A stretch of DNA of 64,000 bases from Arthrobacter nitroguajacolicus_D (GTDB lineage: Bacteria > Actinomycetota > Actinomycetes > Actinomycetales > Micrococcaceae), in the NCBI RefSeq assembly GCF_031455195.1, contig NZ_JAVDSH010000006.1, positions 186,001 to 250,000 of the forward strand. The letters are read 5' to 3'. Numbering within the stretch: position 1 is the stretch's first letter; each line of letters opens with the position of its first letter. The translations under genes and the position numbers were made by a program. This document shows, piece by piece, positions 52,633 to 61,664 of the stretch. The notes under the pieces were generated by a model. That model had not been told where the DNA came from, made no database searches, and saw only the letters and a program-made list of their open reading frames with translations.

Positions 52633-53734
52633 TGCGGTTGCCAGTGCGCCAACGGATGCCGGCATCGATGAAGTCGTCGATGTCGCCGTCCAGCACTGCC
52701 GACGTGTTGCCCACTTCGTGTTCCGTTCGCAGGTCCTTGACCATCTGGTAAGGATTCAGCACATAGGAGCGCATCTGGTCGCCCCAGGACGCTTTGACGT
52801 CACCGGCCAACGCTTTCTTCTCGGCGTCTTGTTGTTCCTTCTTAACCAACAAGAGCCGCGACTGCAGCACCCGCATGGCCGCTGCGCGGTTTTGGAGCTG
52901 TGATTTTTCATTCTGCATGGAGACGACAATTCCAGTGGGAAGGTGCGTCAACCGTACAGCGGAGTCGGTGGTGTTGACCGACTGGCCACCAGGCCCCGAA
53001 GACCGGAAGACATCCACCCGGATTTCGTTGTCCGGAATCTCGATGGAGTCCGTCTGTTCAATCAGCGGGATGACCTCAACGGCGGCAAAGGACGTCTGCC
53101 GCCGGCCCTGGTTATCGAAGGGACTGATGCGGACCAGGCGGTGGGTGCCCGCCTCAACGCTCAGTGTGCCAAACGCATACGGCGCCTTCACTTCAAAGGT
53201 GGCGGACTTCAGACCTGCCTCTTCGGCGTAGGAAGTGTCCATGACCGTGGTTGGGTAACCATGGCGCTCAGCCCAGCGAAGGTACATCCTCATCAGCATT
53301 TCGGCGAAATCGGCGGCATCAACGCCACCGGCCCCCGCCCTGATGGTGACAACGGCCTCCCGCTCGTCGTATTCACCCGAGAGCAGTGTAACGACTTCGA
53401 GTTCCTCCAACGCCTTGCGGATGGAGGCCAACTCCTTCGCGGCTTCGGCCATGGAGGCTTCGTCGCCCTCGTCCTGGCCCAACTCCACAAGCACTTCGAG
53501 GTCGTCAATACGGGATGCAAGCTTCGACAGGCGCTCAACTTCCGACTGCCGATGGGACAACCGGGACGTGATCACCTGGGCTGCTGCGGGGTCGTCCCAA
53601 AGGTCCGGTGCACCGGCTTGCTCGCTCAGTTCAGCGATCTCAGCTTTGAGCGCATCAACATCTGTGACGTTCTCGATGGAGCTGTAAGTAGCGCGAAGGG
53701 CGCGGATTTCTGCGGGAAAATCAATGTCAGCCAT
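52616..53734 (-). CDS. prfB: Peptide chain release factor 2
   Basis: RF2 recognises UAA and UGA. The 372-residue protein has the codon-recognition tripeptide SPF in VRISPFDNQGRRQ and the catalytic GGQ in SSGPGGQSVNTTDSAVRL. Unlike Escherichia coli prfB there is no in-frame stop or programmed frameshift. It starts at the ATG 53732-53734. Its C-terminal codons are part of a tandem 20-bp repeat that continues beyond the stop. Confidence 0.96.
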   Translation of the reverse strand: MADIDFPAEIRALRATYSSIENVTDVDALKAEIAELSEQAGAPDLWDDPAAAQVITSRLSHRQSEVERLSKLASRIDDLEVLVELGQDEGDEASMAEAAKELASIRKALEELEVVTLLSGEYDEREAVVTIRAGAGGVDAADFAEMLMRMYLRWAERHGYPTTVMDTSYAEEAGLKSATFEVKAPYAFGTLSVEAGTHRLVRISPFDNQGRRQTSFAAVEVIPLIEQTDSIEIPDNEIRVDVFRSSGPGGQSVNTTDSAVRLTHLPTGIVVSMQNEKSQLQNRAAAMRVLQSRLLLVKKEQQDAEKKALAGDVKASWGDQMRSYVLNPYQMVKDLRTEHEVGNTSAVLDGDIDDFIDAGIRWRTGNRNAAAS

Positions 53735-53797
53735 GGTTATCCCAGCGTACGCTATTCATCGGACTCCCCCGCCGGGGCCACTCCCAGGTCCGGATCA

Positions 53798-54253
53798 TTA
53801 CTGCGTTAACCTCGACCTGGCAATGGACTTGGCCTCCACCGCAATACCGTCGGGAAGCAGGAAGCTGATCACCGGCGGATGGGCGATGGAGGTCAGCACC
53901 ACAACAGCAGTATCCCCAGGCCCGCGGCCTGTTTCAGCTTCCACAGTCAAATGGTCATGCCTCCCGAAAGCATGGCTTTTGACCAGGTAGGAGCCTGCCG
54001 CCGCAAGCACCCTGTTGTCCGCCAAGGCGGTCGACGGCGAACTTCCGTCGCCTATCTCCCCCGCCACATACGAATCGGCGGCCGCGAGCGCTGCTCCGTC
54101 TGCCAGTGACAGCAGCTTCTTGTGTTCCAGGTACACCGCTGATGCGGCCATCACCGCTGTGGCCAAAAGGAGGGACAACGCCACGAAGCCGATGATAAGA
54201 ACCGTCATCTGGCCGTCCTCGGACGTGTTCCTGCCCTTTCTCCAAGCCCTCAC
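53798..54253 (-). CDS. TadG-like pilus assembly protein (Flp pilus-associated)
   Basis: This 151-residue protein has one N-terminal membrane helix (TVLIIGFVALSLLLATAVMAA) preceded by SEDGQ, the pattern of TadE/TadG-like minor pilins, followed by a globular extracytoplasmic region. The GTG start at 54251-54253 overlaps the stop of the upstream TadE-like gene by 4 nt. It is the last gene of the tad locus. Function is inferred from the helix pattern and locus. Confidence 0.78.
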   Translation of the reverse strand: MRAWRKGRNTSEDGQMTVLIIGFVALSLLLATAVMAASAVYLEHKKLLSLADGAALAAADSYVAGEIGDGSSPSTALADNRVLAAAGSYLVKSHAFGRHDHLTVEAETGRGPGDTAVVVLTSIAHPPVISFLLPDGIAVEAKSIARSRLTQ

Positions 54254-54786
54254 CGGTATCGCCCCACAACCTGGGTCGCCGTTGCACTCACCCTGCCCGC
54301 GGTCAGATGGCCGGAGTCCGCAAACGGCATCATGGGCAGGGGAACATCCAGGCGCACGGCAACGGAAACCGTGGCGCCCGCCGACGAGCAATCCGATCGG
54401 TCGCATGAGATCTCAAGGCTGGCCCGGTCCGGAGTGTAGCCATAGTCCTTCAGGGCGATGAGGACACTTTGTTCCGCCGCCGTTTGCGCCCCCGCCGGAT
54501 CGGACTGGGCGACGAAGACCTTCGCGGCTTGGTCTGCCGCCCCAACCACAGCGAAGGAACCGCCCTGCAGTTGGCCGACAGTGACCACGAAATAGACCAC
54601 CGGGACCATCAAAAGCAGGGCCAGGAACGTGAATTCGACCACCGCACTTCCTTCCTGCGCTCCGCGGGGAACCGCATTCGGTACGCGATCGGCCTCGCTT
54701 CCTGTTCTCAGGCATAGGGCGTCAGCGAGCCTTTCCCGCAGGGCCTTCCACAGAGCGACCAAGACGTTAGCCCGGGAGCACCGCAT
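54250..54786 (-). CDS. TadE-like minor pilin
   Basis: This 178-residue protein has a hydrophobic helix in EGSAVVEFTFLALLLMVPVVYFVVTVG, the TadE signature with the prepilin-type Glu. Some 45 residues of an N-terminal extension precede it, so an internal start is possible. Two cysteines (SCDRSDC) lie in the extracytoplasmic part. It overlaps the next TadE-like gene by 20 nt. Confidence 0.8.
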   Translation of the reverse strand: MRCSRANVLVALWKALRERLADALCLRTGSEADRVPNAVPRGAQEGSAVVEFTFLALLLMVPVVYFVVTVGQLQGGSFAVVGAADQAAKVFVAQSDPAGAQTAAEQSVLIALKDYGYTPDRASLEISCDRSDCSSAGATVSVAVRLDVPLPMMPFADSGHLTAGRVSATATQVVGRYR

Positions 54787-55171
54787 GGCCTTTCACCTCC
54801 AGTAGTCCGACGGGCCCGATCAACCCGACCAGCGGAAAAGGTGCCCTTACGGTGACCTCCAGGGTGCGGATGCCGTCAACAGTTGCTTCGGCCGAAGTAA
54901 CCTCCCTCGGGAAGTCAGCATCGAGGGCAGAGCCAATCAGTTCCGATGCACGCGCTGTGGCGTCGGCAGGTGTCCTGTCCGCCAAGGATCCGTAGCGCGC
55001 GCCTGAGGCCGCAGCATCGATGAGCGTATTACGAATGTGCAGGACCAAGGTGAACTGGATGATCGACAGGAACAACAAGGTCAGCAACGTCCCGACCAGC
55101 ACGAAGTCGACCACTGCGGATCCCCGCTCTTCGGCAGTTGCCAAGGCCACAGACCGGCTACGGATATTCAA
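54767..55171 (-). CDS. TadE family pilus assembly protein
   Basis: This 134-residue protein has the TadE-type N-terminal helix (RGSAVVDFVLVGTLLTLLFLSIIQFTLVL) and a small extracytoplasmic domain. It belongs to the tad locus and is probably a minor pilin or pseudopilin. It starts at ATG 55169-55171, 26 bp after the small Flp-like gene. Confidence 0.85.
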   Translation of the reverse strand: MNIRSRSVALATAEERGSAVVDFVLVGTLLTLLFLSIIQFTLVLHIRNTLIDAAASGARYGSLADRTPADATARASELIGSALDADFPREVTSAEATVDGIRTLEVTVRAPFPLVGLIGPVGLLEVKGHAVLPG

Positions 55172-55197
55172 GGTACGGGCCCTCCCCCCATCAGGCC

Positions 55198-55437
55198 CTA
55201 TTTGGCAACCTGGTGGATGGCCTGGTTGAAGAGGTCATTCAAAGCCGGTGCCGCGAGCGCCAGCAGCCCCGCGACGAGGACCGCTGACATCAATGTGATC
55301 ATCACCCAACCAGGCACGTCGCCACGTTCATGGTCTTCGGCGGCCGTTGCTGTGCGCCCTACCGCGGCCGCAAGCAAGGAGCTGCAGCCTAGGATCAGGA
55401 CCAGTGCCGCTACAGTGCTTTGCGCTATTTTCTTCAT
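55198..55437 (-). CDS. Small Tad-locus membrane protein, possible Flp pilin
   Basis: This 79-residue protein has two hydrophobic stretches: an N-terminal one (STVAALVLILGCSSLLAAAVG) and a second after ERGDVPGWVMITLMSAVLVAGLLAL. Position and size fit a Flp major pilin, but the conserved Glu at +5 after the cleavage Gly is absent (GDVPGW). The ATG at 55435-55437 is chosen; an upstream ATG adds 11 residues. Between TadC and the TadE genes. Confidence 0.65.
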   Translation of the reverse strand: MKKIAQSTVAALVLILGCSSLLAAAVGRTATAAEDHERGDVPGWVMITLMSAVLVAGLLALAAPALNDLFNQAIHQVAK

Positions 55438-55530
55438 GATTTCCCCACTATGTGTCGAGCTGGTGTTCAAGCAGCTTGTTGGTGAACAGGATGTCGGTGA
55501 ACAGGATGATGAGTTGGAGTTGGCGTGGCT

Positions 55531-56472
55531 CTAGAGGCTGATGTCCAGGGCAGCTATGGCCGGGAAGGCCGCGAAAACGACTGTGAGTGGAAGGACGCCA
55601 AAGACGAGCGGCACCATCATGGCGATCTCTTTTCGGCCCGCTGACTCCATAAGTTCCCTCTTGGCGGCGTCACGGACATCAGCAGCCTGCGCCCTGAGAA
55701 CGGCAGCCAGAGGAGTCCCGCGTTCCACAGCAACCACCAGGCCGTCAAAAAACCTGACCAAGGGTGGCAGTTCCGCCCTTGAGGAAAATCCCTGGAGAGC
55801 TTCTGGCAGCGGCTTCCCGGAGCGCGCGTCTGCGATGACTATGGCGAATTCGGCGGAAAGCTCGCCGCTGGAGCTACGGGTCACCCTATCCATCGCGCCC
55901 ATGGCGCTCTCACCGGCAGCTACAGCCAAGGCCATGAGCTCGGCAAGGCTGGGAAATTCGGACAGCATCTTGGCCTCACGACGCTTGATATGTTGGCCAA
56001 GAACATAGTCACGGAGCAAATATCCCGCCATTGAACTTCCGATGACCGTGACCACCAGGAGTGCCGGACTGAACTGTCCCGCCGCTGCCCTGACAGCGAC
56101 CACCAGCACGGCGAGCACAAAGCCGGCACCGGCCCACAGCAACTGCTCCGCCCGGTAATCGAGCGTTGTTTTGGGCGAACCGGCCCGCGCGAGCCGATTG
56201 GCCAAAGCGGCAGAACCGACGTTGAACCGGGAAAGGTAGGTCATTGCATCACGAAGCACGGGGCGGAGTATTCGTTCCAGTGGCCCGAACGGCGTCAGGT
56301 TCTGCGTGGGAGCGCGCAGCAGGCGCGATTCGAGGTTCCTGGACTTCAACTGCGGTTCGATACGTTCGGCCAAAGTTGTGCTGCGCAGGAAAGGCAGGCG
56401 AACAATCGTCAGCCACAGCCCTGCCCCAAGCACGAGTCCGCACAGGACCGCGAGCGCCGTCACCGAGCTCAT
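55531..56472 (-). CDS. tadC: Type II secretion system F family protein (TadC)
   Basis: This 313-residue inner-membrane platform protein has about four helices and the T2SSF block FPSLAELMALAVAAGESAMGAMDRV. It forms the platform of the Flp pilus with TadB. It overlaps tadB by 4 nt. Confidence 0.88.
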   Translation of the reverse strand: MSSVTALAVLCGLVLGAGLWLTIVRLPFLRSTTLAERIEPQLKSRNLESRLLRAPTQNLTPFGPLERILRPVLRDAMTYLSRFNVGSAALANRLARAGSPKTTLDYRAEQLLWAGAGFVLAVLVVAVRAAAGQFSPALLVVTVIGSSMAGYLLRDYVLGQHIKRREAKMLSEFPSLAELMALAVAAGESAMGAMDRVTRSSSGELSAEFAIVIADARSGKPLPEALQGFSSRAELPPLVRFFDGLVVAVERGTPLAAVLRAQAADVRDAAKRELMESAGRKEIAMMVPLVFGVLPLTVVFAAFPAIAALDISL

Positions 56473-57320
56473 CGGAGGATCCGTTCGTCCTCAGGCAACG
56501 CGCCAATCCGAAGCATGACTGCGTAGCAGAACACGGAGACCAACAAGCCCCCCAGCAACACCATCGCGCCAAGAGTCGAGCTGTAGGCCAGCATGGCCTC
56601 CGGCCGGCTGGCCATCACCACCAGGACGATCCATGGAGCGGCCACGGCCAGACGGGCGGCGTTGATCGTCCAGGACTGCCGGGCCTCGAGCTCGCTGCGG
56701 GTGCGGGCACTGTCCCGCAGGAACTCCGCGAGGGTGCCAAGCATGCGGCCAAGGTCGGAACCACCCACCTCCCGGGTCATCCGAAGCGCCTCGACGATGC
56801 GGTCGGCCACAGGATCAGCCAGTCGCTCTTTGAGCCTGCTCAACGCAGCATCGAATTGCCCACCGGACCTATAGTCCGCCCCGAAGTCGAGGAACAGCGA
56901 GCGCAATTCATCCGGCCCGTTGTGTCCCAGTTGAATCAGCGCCTCCGGCAATGCCAGGCCTGCCCGGATGGCGGAGCGCAAATGGTCCACGACATCCGGC
57001 CAAAGGACGCGGAGTGCCGCGCGGCGCTTGTTCGCCCTCCTGCGAACCACGGCGAATGGCACCCAGGAACCGAAGATCGCGAAGCACACAGCGATGGGAA
57101 GGGACGCTGTCACCACGAAGAAGACAAGGAGGGCCAGAAGCCCAAATCCTGCGCAGGTCGCAAGAAGCCCTCCAGCCGTCACCTTTTCTATCCCCGCCGA
57201 TACCAGCAGCAGGTCCAATCGCCGTGGTCTGGCCTTCTTCTTTCCTGCGGGTTGGCCCCACGTGGACCACCACACAAGAAATACGCCGAGGCCGCAGAGA
57301 CTCCCCAGAAGCGGGGCCAT
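56469..57320 (-). CDS. tadB: Type II secretion system F family protein (TadB)
   Basis: This 283-residue T2SSF protein has about four to five membrane helices and the cytoplasmic block LPDVVDHLRSAIRAGLALPEAL-like region (about residues 105-125). It partners with TadC and the CpaF ATPase. It shares a nucleotide with the cpaF stop, so translation is coupled. Confidence 0.88.
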   Translation of the reverse strand: MAPLLGSLCGLGVFLVWWSTWGQPAGKKKARPRRLDLLLVSAGIEKVTAGGLLATCAGFGLLALLVFFVVTASLPIAVCFAIFGSWVPFAVVRRRANKRRAALRVLWPDVVDHLRSAIRAGLALPEALIQLGHNGPDELRSLFLDFGADYRSGGQFDAALSRLKERLADPVADRIVEALRMTREVGGSDLGRMLGTLAEFLRDSARTRSELEARQSWTINAARLAVAAPWIVLVVMASRPEAMLAYSSTLGAMVLLGGLLVSVFCYAVMLRIGALPEDERILR

Positions 57321-58543
57321 CAGTTCAACTCCAGGAGAGCGGCAACATCAAAGCCTGACCGGGCAAATTTTTCGACCGCGGGCATGGAGTTGGCTTGAGG
57401 CTGCAACTGCCCGCCACTCATGCCGAACACTGGCGAGGACTCGATAATCCCGTTTTCCACCCGGCGACCCAAGGAGAGCACCTCGGTTACTTGCCTGCGC
57501 CCGGTGGAGTGGCGACCGCAGTGCACCACAAGGTCTATGCATGAAGCGACCGTGGGTACAACGAAGGCACTGGAGATGTTAGCCCCTGCCAGTAGCGGCA
57601 AGGTACAGATCTTGGTTACGGCGTCATGCGCTGAGTTGGCGTGGACAGTACACATACCGGGAAGCCCGGAGTTAAGCGCGATCAGCATATCCAGGCTTTC
57701 GGCTTCACGGACTTCGCCGACGATCAACCGGTCGGGCCGCATACGCAGCGCTTCCTTGACCAGCCGACGCAAGGGGATTTCACCCTCGCCTTCCAGGTTG
57801 GGTTGCCTGCATTGCAGGCCCACTACATCGCGGAGCGGGAGTTGAAGCTCGAAGATTTCCTCGACCGTTATCACTCGTTCTCGAGAGCCCACGTTTGCCG
57901 CCAGGCAGTTCAGCATGGTGGTCTTCCCCGCCTGGGTGGCCCCTGACACCAGAATGTTGAGGCCGCTGGCCACGGCAGCGCCCAGGAACCTGGCAGCCTG
58001 GGGTGTCAGGCTTCCCAGTTCCACGAGGTGCTCCAGGCGGTTTGCCCTTGCAATGAATTTCCGGATATTGACTGCCCAGTGCTTCCGGGTGATGTCGGGT
58101 ATGGCTACATGCAGCCTTGATCCGTCCGGCAGCGCCGCATCCACGAACGGTGATGACAGGTCCAGCCGCCGCCCCGAGCTTTTAAGCATCCTTTCGACGA
58201 GGTCGCGGACCTGCTGCTCAGTCAGGCTTATGGCAGTCAGTTCAGATTCCCCGTTGCGGGCCACATAGATTTCATGCGGGGCATTGATCCAGACCTCCTC
58301 GATGGAGGGGTCATCCAGGAGTGGCTGCAGGGGTCCGAAACCTGCGACCGCATCAAAGACGTGGCGTCGGGCTGTCTCGAGATGTCCCAAAGGCGGAAGT
58401 GGTCCGAGGAGCGCCCGCTCGTCGTAGTCGCTGACCGCTGCCTCCACGAGGCGCCTCACATCCGCGGTTTGTTCCATGGGATCCAATCCCCGGCGCCGGA
58501 TGAGTTCGCGAACTTCGCCCTCGACGATTTTTACAGCGTCCAC
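57320..58543 (-). CDS. cpaF: Tad secretion ATPase CpaF/TadA
   Basis: This 407-residue secretion ATPase powers Flp pilus assembly. It has Walker A GATQAGKTTMLN, an Asp box (EEIFELQLP), Walker B RLIVGEVREAE and a His box (GMCTVHANSAHDA). The GTG at 58541-58543 with GGGAG just upstream is preferred; the frame stays open another 40 codons. It is first in the tad gene run. No CpaE/TadZ gene precedes it. Confidence 0.92.
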   Translation of the reverse strand: MDAVKIVEGEVRELIRRRGLDPMEQTADVRRLVEAAVSDYDERALLGPLPPLGHLETARRHVFDAVAGFGPLQPLLDDPSIEEVWINAPHEIYVARNGESELTAISLTEQQVRDLVERMLKSSGRRLDLSSPFVDAALPDGSRLHVAIPDITRKHWAVNIRKFIARANRLEHLVELGSLTPQAARFLGAAVASGLNILVSGATQAGKTTMLNCLAANVGSRERVITVEEIFELQLPLRDVVGLQCRQPNLEGEGEIPLRRLVKEALRMRPDRLIVGEVREAESLDMLIALNSGLPGMCTVHANSAHDAVTKICTLPLLAGANISSAFVVPTVASCIDLVVHCGRHSTGRRQVTEVLSLGRRVENGIIESSPVFGMSGGQLQPQANSMPAVEKFARSGFDVAALLELN

Positions 58544-58821
58544 ATCTCCCCCAATGATTCCCGGATTGGTCAATCGAGAGGCGCATCTCGAGTGACTCAC
58601 GCTAGGCGAGCGCCAAGACGGCCTCAAGTCACTCCGGGGCACATGTGGATAAGTAGAAATCATGAGTCACAGCAGTAACCTCAACCCCACTAGTCACTCC
58701 AGTTCCGGAATGTTAGGGTAATGCCGTTAGGAGCTGGCCTTTGGTCCCACGCGCAGGCGCCCGCCCCGGAGCTTGTCCGCAAGCCACACCATGCGCCGCT
58801 GAGCCGCGGCACAGGGCCGGA
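58544..58821. other. Divergent promoter region between cpaF and the GH25 gene
   Basis: This 278-bp region carries four copies of an AGTCACTC-like motif: GAGTGACTC at 58590, AGTCACTCC at 58627, TGAGTCAC at 58663 and AGTCACTCC at 58692. They may be sites for one regulator. No gene is seen. Confidence 0.4.
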
Positions 58822-61569
58822 ATGAAAATGACAAGATCTTCCCTTGATGGGCCCCGAAGGTTGTCGTGGACGCACGCAGGCGTTGCACTTGCGGTCGCCC
58901 TCGTTGCGGGCAGTTGCCTCGCAGCTCCTGCGCAAGCTGTCGCAAAGGGACCCCAGCCGGCTCCACCTGCCACATCGCAGCCGGCGCCGCCGCAGGGCCC
59001 ACAACCCGCTCCGACAGGCACCGTCCCGGTCCAGCCCGAAAAGGACTCCCAACCGGGTATTACCCCGACCGCACCCGCAGAACCCAAGCCGGGAACCGCC
59101 GTCGGACCTTCTCCGGAATTGCCGCCGCAGTCGGCCGCTGAATCGATGGGTGAGGCCGCGGCCCAGCCTTCCAGCACCACGGCACCGCCCGGCACGAGGC
59201 AGGACGCCGCGGCCTTGAACGCCGCCATGAAGGAAGCCATCCCATATGGAGGTGCTGAAATGGGACAGCGCTCTCCGCGGGTTTTGGCGGCAACCGCGGA
59301 TCACGGAACTCCCGCAGCCCGGGACGCGCAGACTTATGGGGACGAGACGGCCCAGCCCCAGGCAGCAGACACCGGCCACTGGCGGCCGTCCATTGGCATT
59401 GCAGGTCAGGATGTCAGCGCCCACCAAGGTAACGTCAACTGGCAGAGCCAATGGAACCAGGGCTCAAGGTGGGCTTACGTTAAGGCCACTGAAGGTAACT
59501 ACTACCTCAACGAGAACTACGCCCAGCAGTACAACGGCTCACGCAACGTCGGCATGGTGCGCGGGGCCTACCATTTCGCCATCCCCAACTGGTCCTCCGG
59601 CGCTGACCAGGCCAGGTACTTCGTAGCGAATGGCGGCGGTTGGACCGCGGACGGCTACACCCTTCCCCCTGTCCTCGACATCGAATACAACCCCTACGCC
59701 GGACGCACCATCAACGGGTTCTACTTCGGCAACACCTGCTACGACATGTCCAAGGCCCAGCTTGGGCAATGGGCGGCCGATTTCGGCAACACCGTCAAAG
59801 CCTTGACCGGACGTTTCCCGGTCATATACAGCACCACGGACTGGTGGAACACCTGTGTAGGAAACTCCACCTTCGGCAGCTACCCCCTGTGGATTGCCTC
59901 GTACTGGAACAACCCCACCAACACACCTGGAACCTTGCCTCTGAGCTGGGGTAACTACTCCATGTGGCAGTACAGCAGCACCGGGCCGTTCGAGGGTGAT
60001 TCGAACATCTTTAACGGCAGCTATGACCAGCTCAGGACATTTGCGCGCGGGGTTTCTTCCCCATCCAATCCCTCCATCGCATCAGGAGCCGACATCCTCG
60101 CTACCAGCCCAGGAGGAGGATTGGACGCGTTCCCGGCCAGTGGAACCGGCCAGATCACCGGACCTGTAGCGATTGGCTCGGGATGGTCCGGGGCTTCGGC
60201 GCTCTACGTGGTGGACTGGAACCAGGACGGCGTCCAAGACATCCTCTCGCAATGGTCAGATGGCACTCTGAAGGTGTTCAGGGGCGCTCCCGGAGGCGGT
60301 TTCTACGCTCCCATCCAAGTAGGCTCCGGGTGGCAGGAAATGTCGCTGACTGTTGGGTGGTGGAATCTCACGGACGGATACCCCGGTGTCGTAGGCCAGG
60401 ACTATAAGGGCAACCTGTATCGCTACCCGAACAACGGAGGCGGCGGGCTCGGAAACGGGGTCCTCATCGGGACGGGTTTCAGTGGACACCAGCTCAACCA
60501 GATCGACTTCGATGGTGACGGCAGCCAGGACATGGTCACCCGCACTGAGGATGGAACCCTCAGGATGTTCAGATCCAACGGCGTGGGCAGCTTCCTTAGC
60601 GAACCAAGCACCGTGATCGGTTCAGGCTGGGGTGGAATGACTGCAGTCAGTTCCGCGACGAACTTCTCTGGAGCTGACTCGCAAGGGCTGCACGCTCGCG
60701 CCTCCAACGGCGACCTCTACTACTACCCTGCAGGATCCGGGACGTGGGGAACGCGGAGCCTCATCGGCTTGGGCTGGAACGATGCGACCCTGATCAGCGG
60801 AATGGCTGTGGATGTGGACTCCACCTTGGGAATCGATCAGGAGGACGTCCTGGCAGTCCGGCCAGATGCCAACCTCTATCGCTATCCCGGCACCGGCACT
60901 ACGGCACTGTTGCCGGAAGACTTGATCGGAACAAGTTGGGCCGGTCTCACCGCAGGTTTCGTTGCCGACTGGAACGGTGACGGCGCCTTGGACATCGTTG
61001 CGCTATGGTCCGACGGAAGATTGAACGTCTACCCGGGCAAGAGCGGCAAGGGATTCGGGGCCCCGATTTCCCTGGGAAGCAACTGGAAGGGCTGGACGCT
61101 GAGCGTCGGCACCTGGAAGAAGTCCGACGCCCACCCCGGAATCGTAGGCTACGACTCAAACGGCCGCCTGTACTATTTCAACAACCCCACCGGGAAGACA
61201 GTCTCCACCGGAGTTGCCATCGGGACGGGCTGGACCGGTCTGGATATTGTGCAAATGGACTTCGACAAGGACTCCAACGCCGACCTGCTGGCTAAAACCA
61301 GCACCGGGGACCTGAAACTGTACCGTTCAAACGGCAGCGGAAATTTCGTGCCTGAACCCGCCTCCTTGGTTGGAACGGGCTGGAACATCATTTCGAGTTT
61401 CGATGCCGTCAGTGGCTTCGCTGGCTCCGGTTCCAGCGGAATTATTGCCCGGACCACCATCGGGGAACTCAGGTACTACCCTGTGGGACCGAAGAAATCC
61501 TGGGGAACTGCAACCCAGATCGGATCAGGCTGGAACGGCCTGACAATTTTGGCTCCGGCAGCGAAATAG
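58822..61569 (+). CDS. Secreted GH25 muramidase with FG-GAP/VCBS-like repeats
   Basis: This 915-residue exported cell-wall hydrolase has a signal peptide ending near APAQA (about residue 39), an Ala/Pro-rich linker to about residue 190, and a GH25 lysozyme domain (about 195-400: GQDVSAHQG, YVKATEGN, GAYHFAIP, PVLDIEYN with catalytic Asp/Glu). The C-terminal half (about 440-915) has roughly ten repeats of about 50 residues ending IGxGW, each with DWNxDG or DFDxDG calcium-binding-like turns, as in FG-GAP/VCBS or tachylectin-like blades. GH25 cleaves the MurNAc-GlcNAc bond of peptidoglycan. The ATG at 58822 is chosen. Probably autolysin or anti-bacterial. Confidence 0.92.
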   Translation: MKMTRSSLDGPRRLSWTHAGVALAVALVAGSCLAAPAQAVAKGPQPAPPATSQPAPPQGPQPAPTGTVPVQPEKDSQPGITPTAPAEPKPGTAVGPSPELPPQSAAESMGEAAAQPSSTTAPPGTRQDAAALNAAMKEAIPYGGAEMGQRSPRVLAATADHGTPAARDAQTYGDETAQPQAADTGHWRPSIGIAGQDVSAHQGNVNWQSQWNQGSRWAYVKATEGNYYLNENYAQQYNGSRNVGMVRGAYHFAIPNWSSGADQARYFVANGGGWTADGYTLPPVLDIEYNPYAGRTINGFYFGNTCYDMSKAQLGQWAADFGNTVKALTGRFPVIYSTTDWWNTCVGNSTFGSYPLWIASYWNNPTNTPGTLPLSWGNYSMWQYSSTGPFEGDSNIFNGSYDQLRTFARGVSSPSNPSIASGADILATSPGGGLDAFPASGTGQITGPVAIGSGWSGASALYVVDWNQDGVQDILSQWSDGTLKVFRGAPGGGFYAPIQVGSGWQEMSLTVGWWNLTDGYPGVVGQDYKGNLYRYPNNGGGGLGNGVLIGTGFSGHQLNQIDFDGDGSQDMVTRTEDGTLRMFRSNGVGSFLSEPSTVIGSGWGGMTAVSSATNFSGADSQGLHARASNGDLYYYPAGSGTWGTRSLIGLGWNDATLISGMAVDVDSTLGIDQEDVLAVRPDANLYRYPGTGTTALLPEDLIGTSWAGLTAGFVADWNGDGALDIVALWSDGRLNVYPGKSGKGFGAPISLGSNWKGWTLSVGTWKKSDAHPGIVGYDSNGRLYYFNNPTGKTVSTGVAIGTGWTGLDIVQMDFDKDSNADLLAKTSTGDLKLYRSNGSGNFVPEPASLVGTGWNIISSFDAVSGFAGSGSSGIIARTTIGELRYYPVGPKKSWGTATQIGSGWNGLTILAPAAK

Positions 61570-61586
61570 CCTCAGTCGAAACCCCT

Positions 61587-61617
61587 CTCCGGCACCGTCA
61601 ACGGAACGGTGCCGGAG
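61587..61617 (+). terminator. Possible terminator after the GH25 gene
   Basis: 12-bp arms CTCCGGCACCGT (61587-61598) and its complement (61606-61617) lie 18 nt past the GH25 stop. No T-run follows, so its activity is uncertain; it may serve the convergent gene as well. Confidence 0.55.
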
Positions 61618-61664
61618 GCGGAACCCACGCCTGCACGTTGAAGCCTCCGAGGCTGTTGGCGCAC

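Noticed and set aside
53600..53734. A possible programmed frameshift in prfB
   Set aside because: The frame is continuous from the ATG with no internal stop, so no frameshift is needed.
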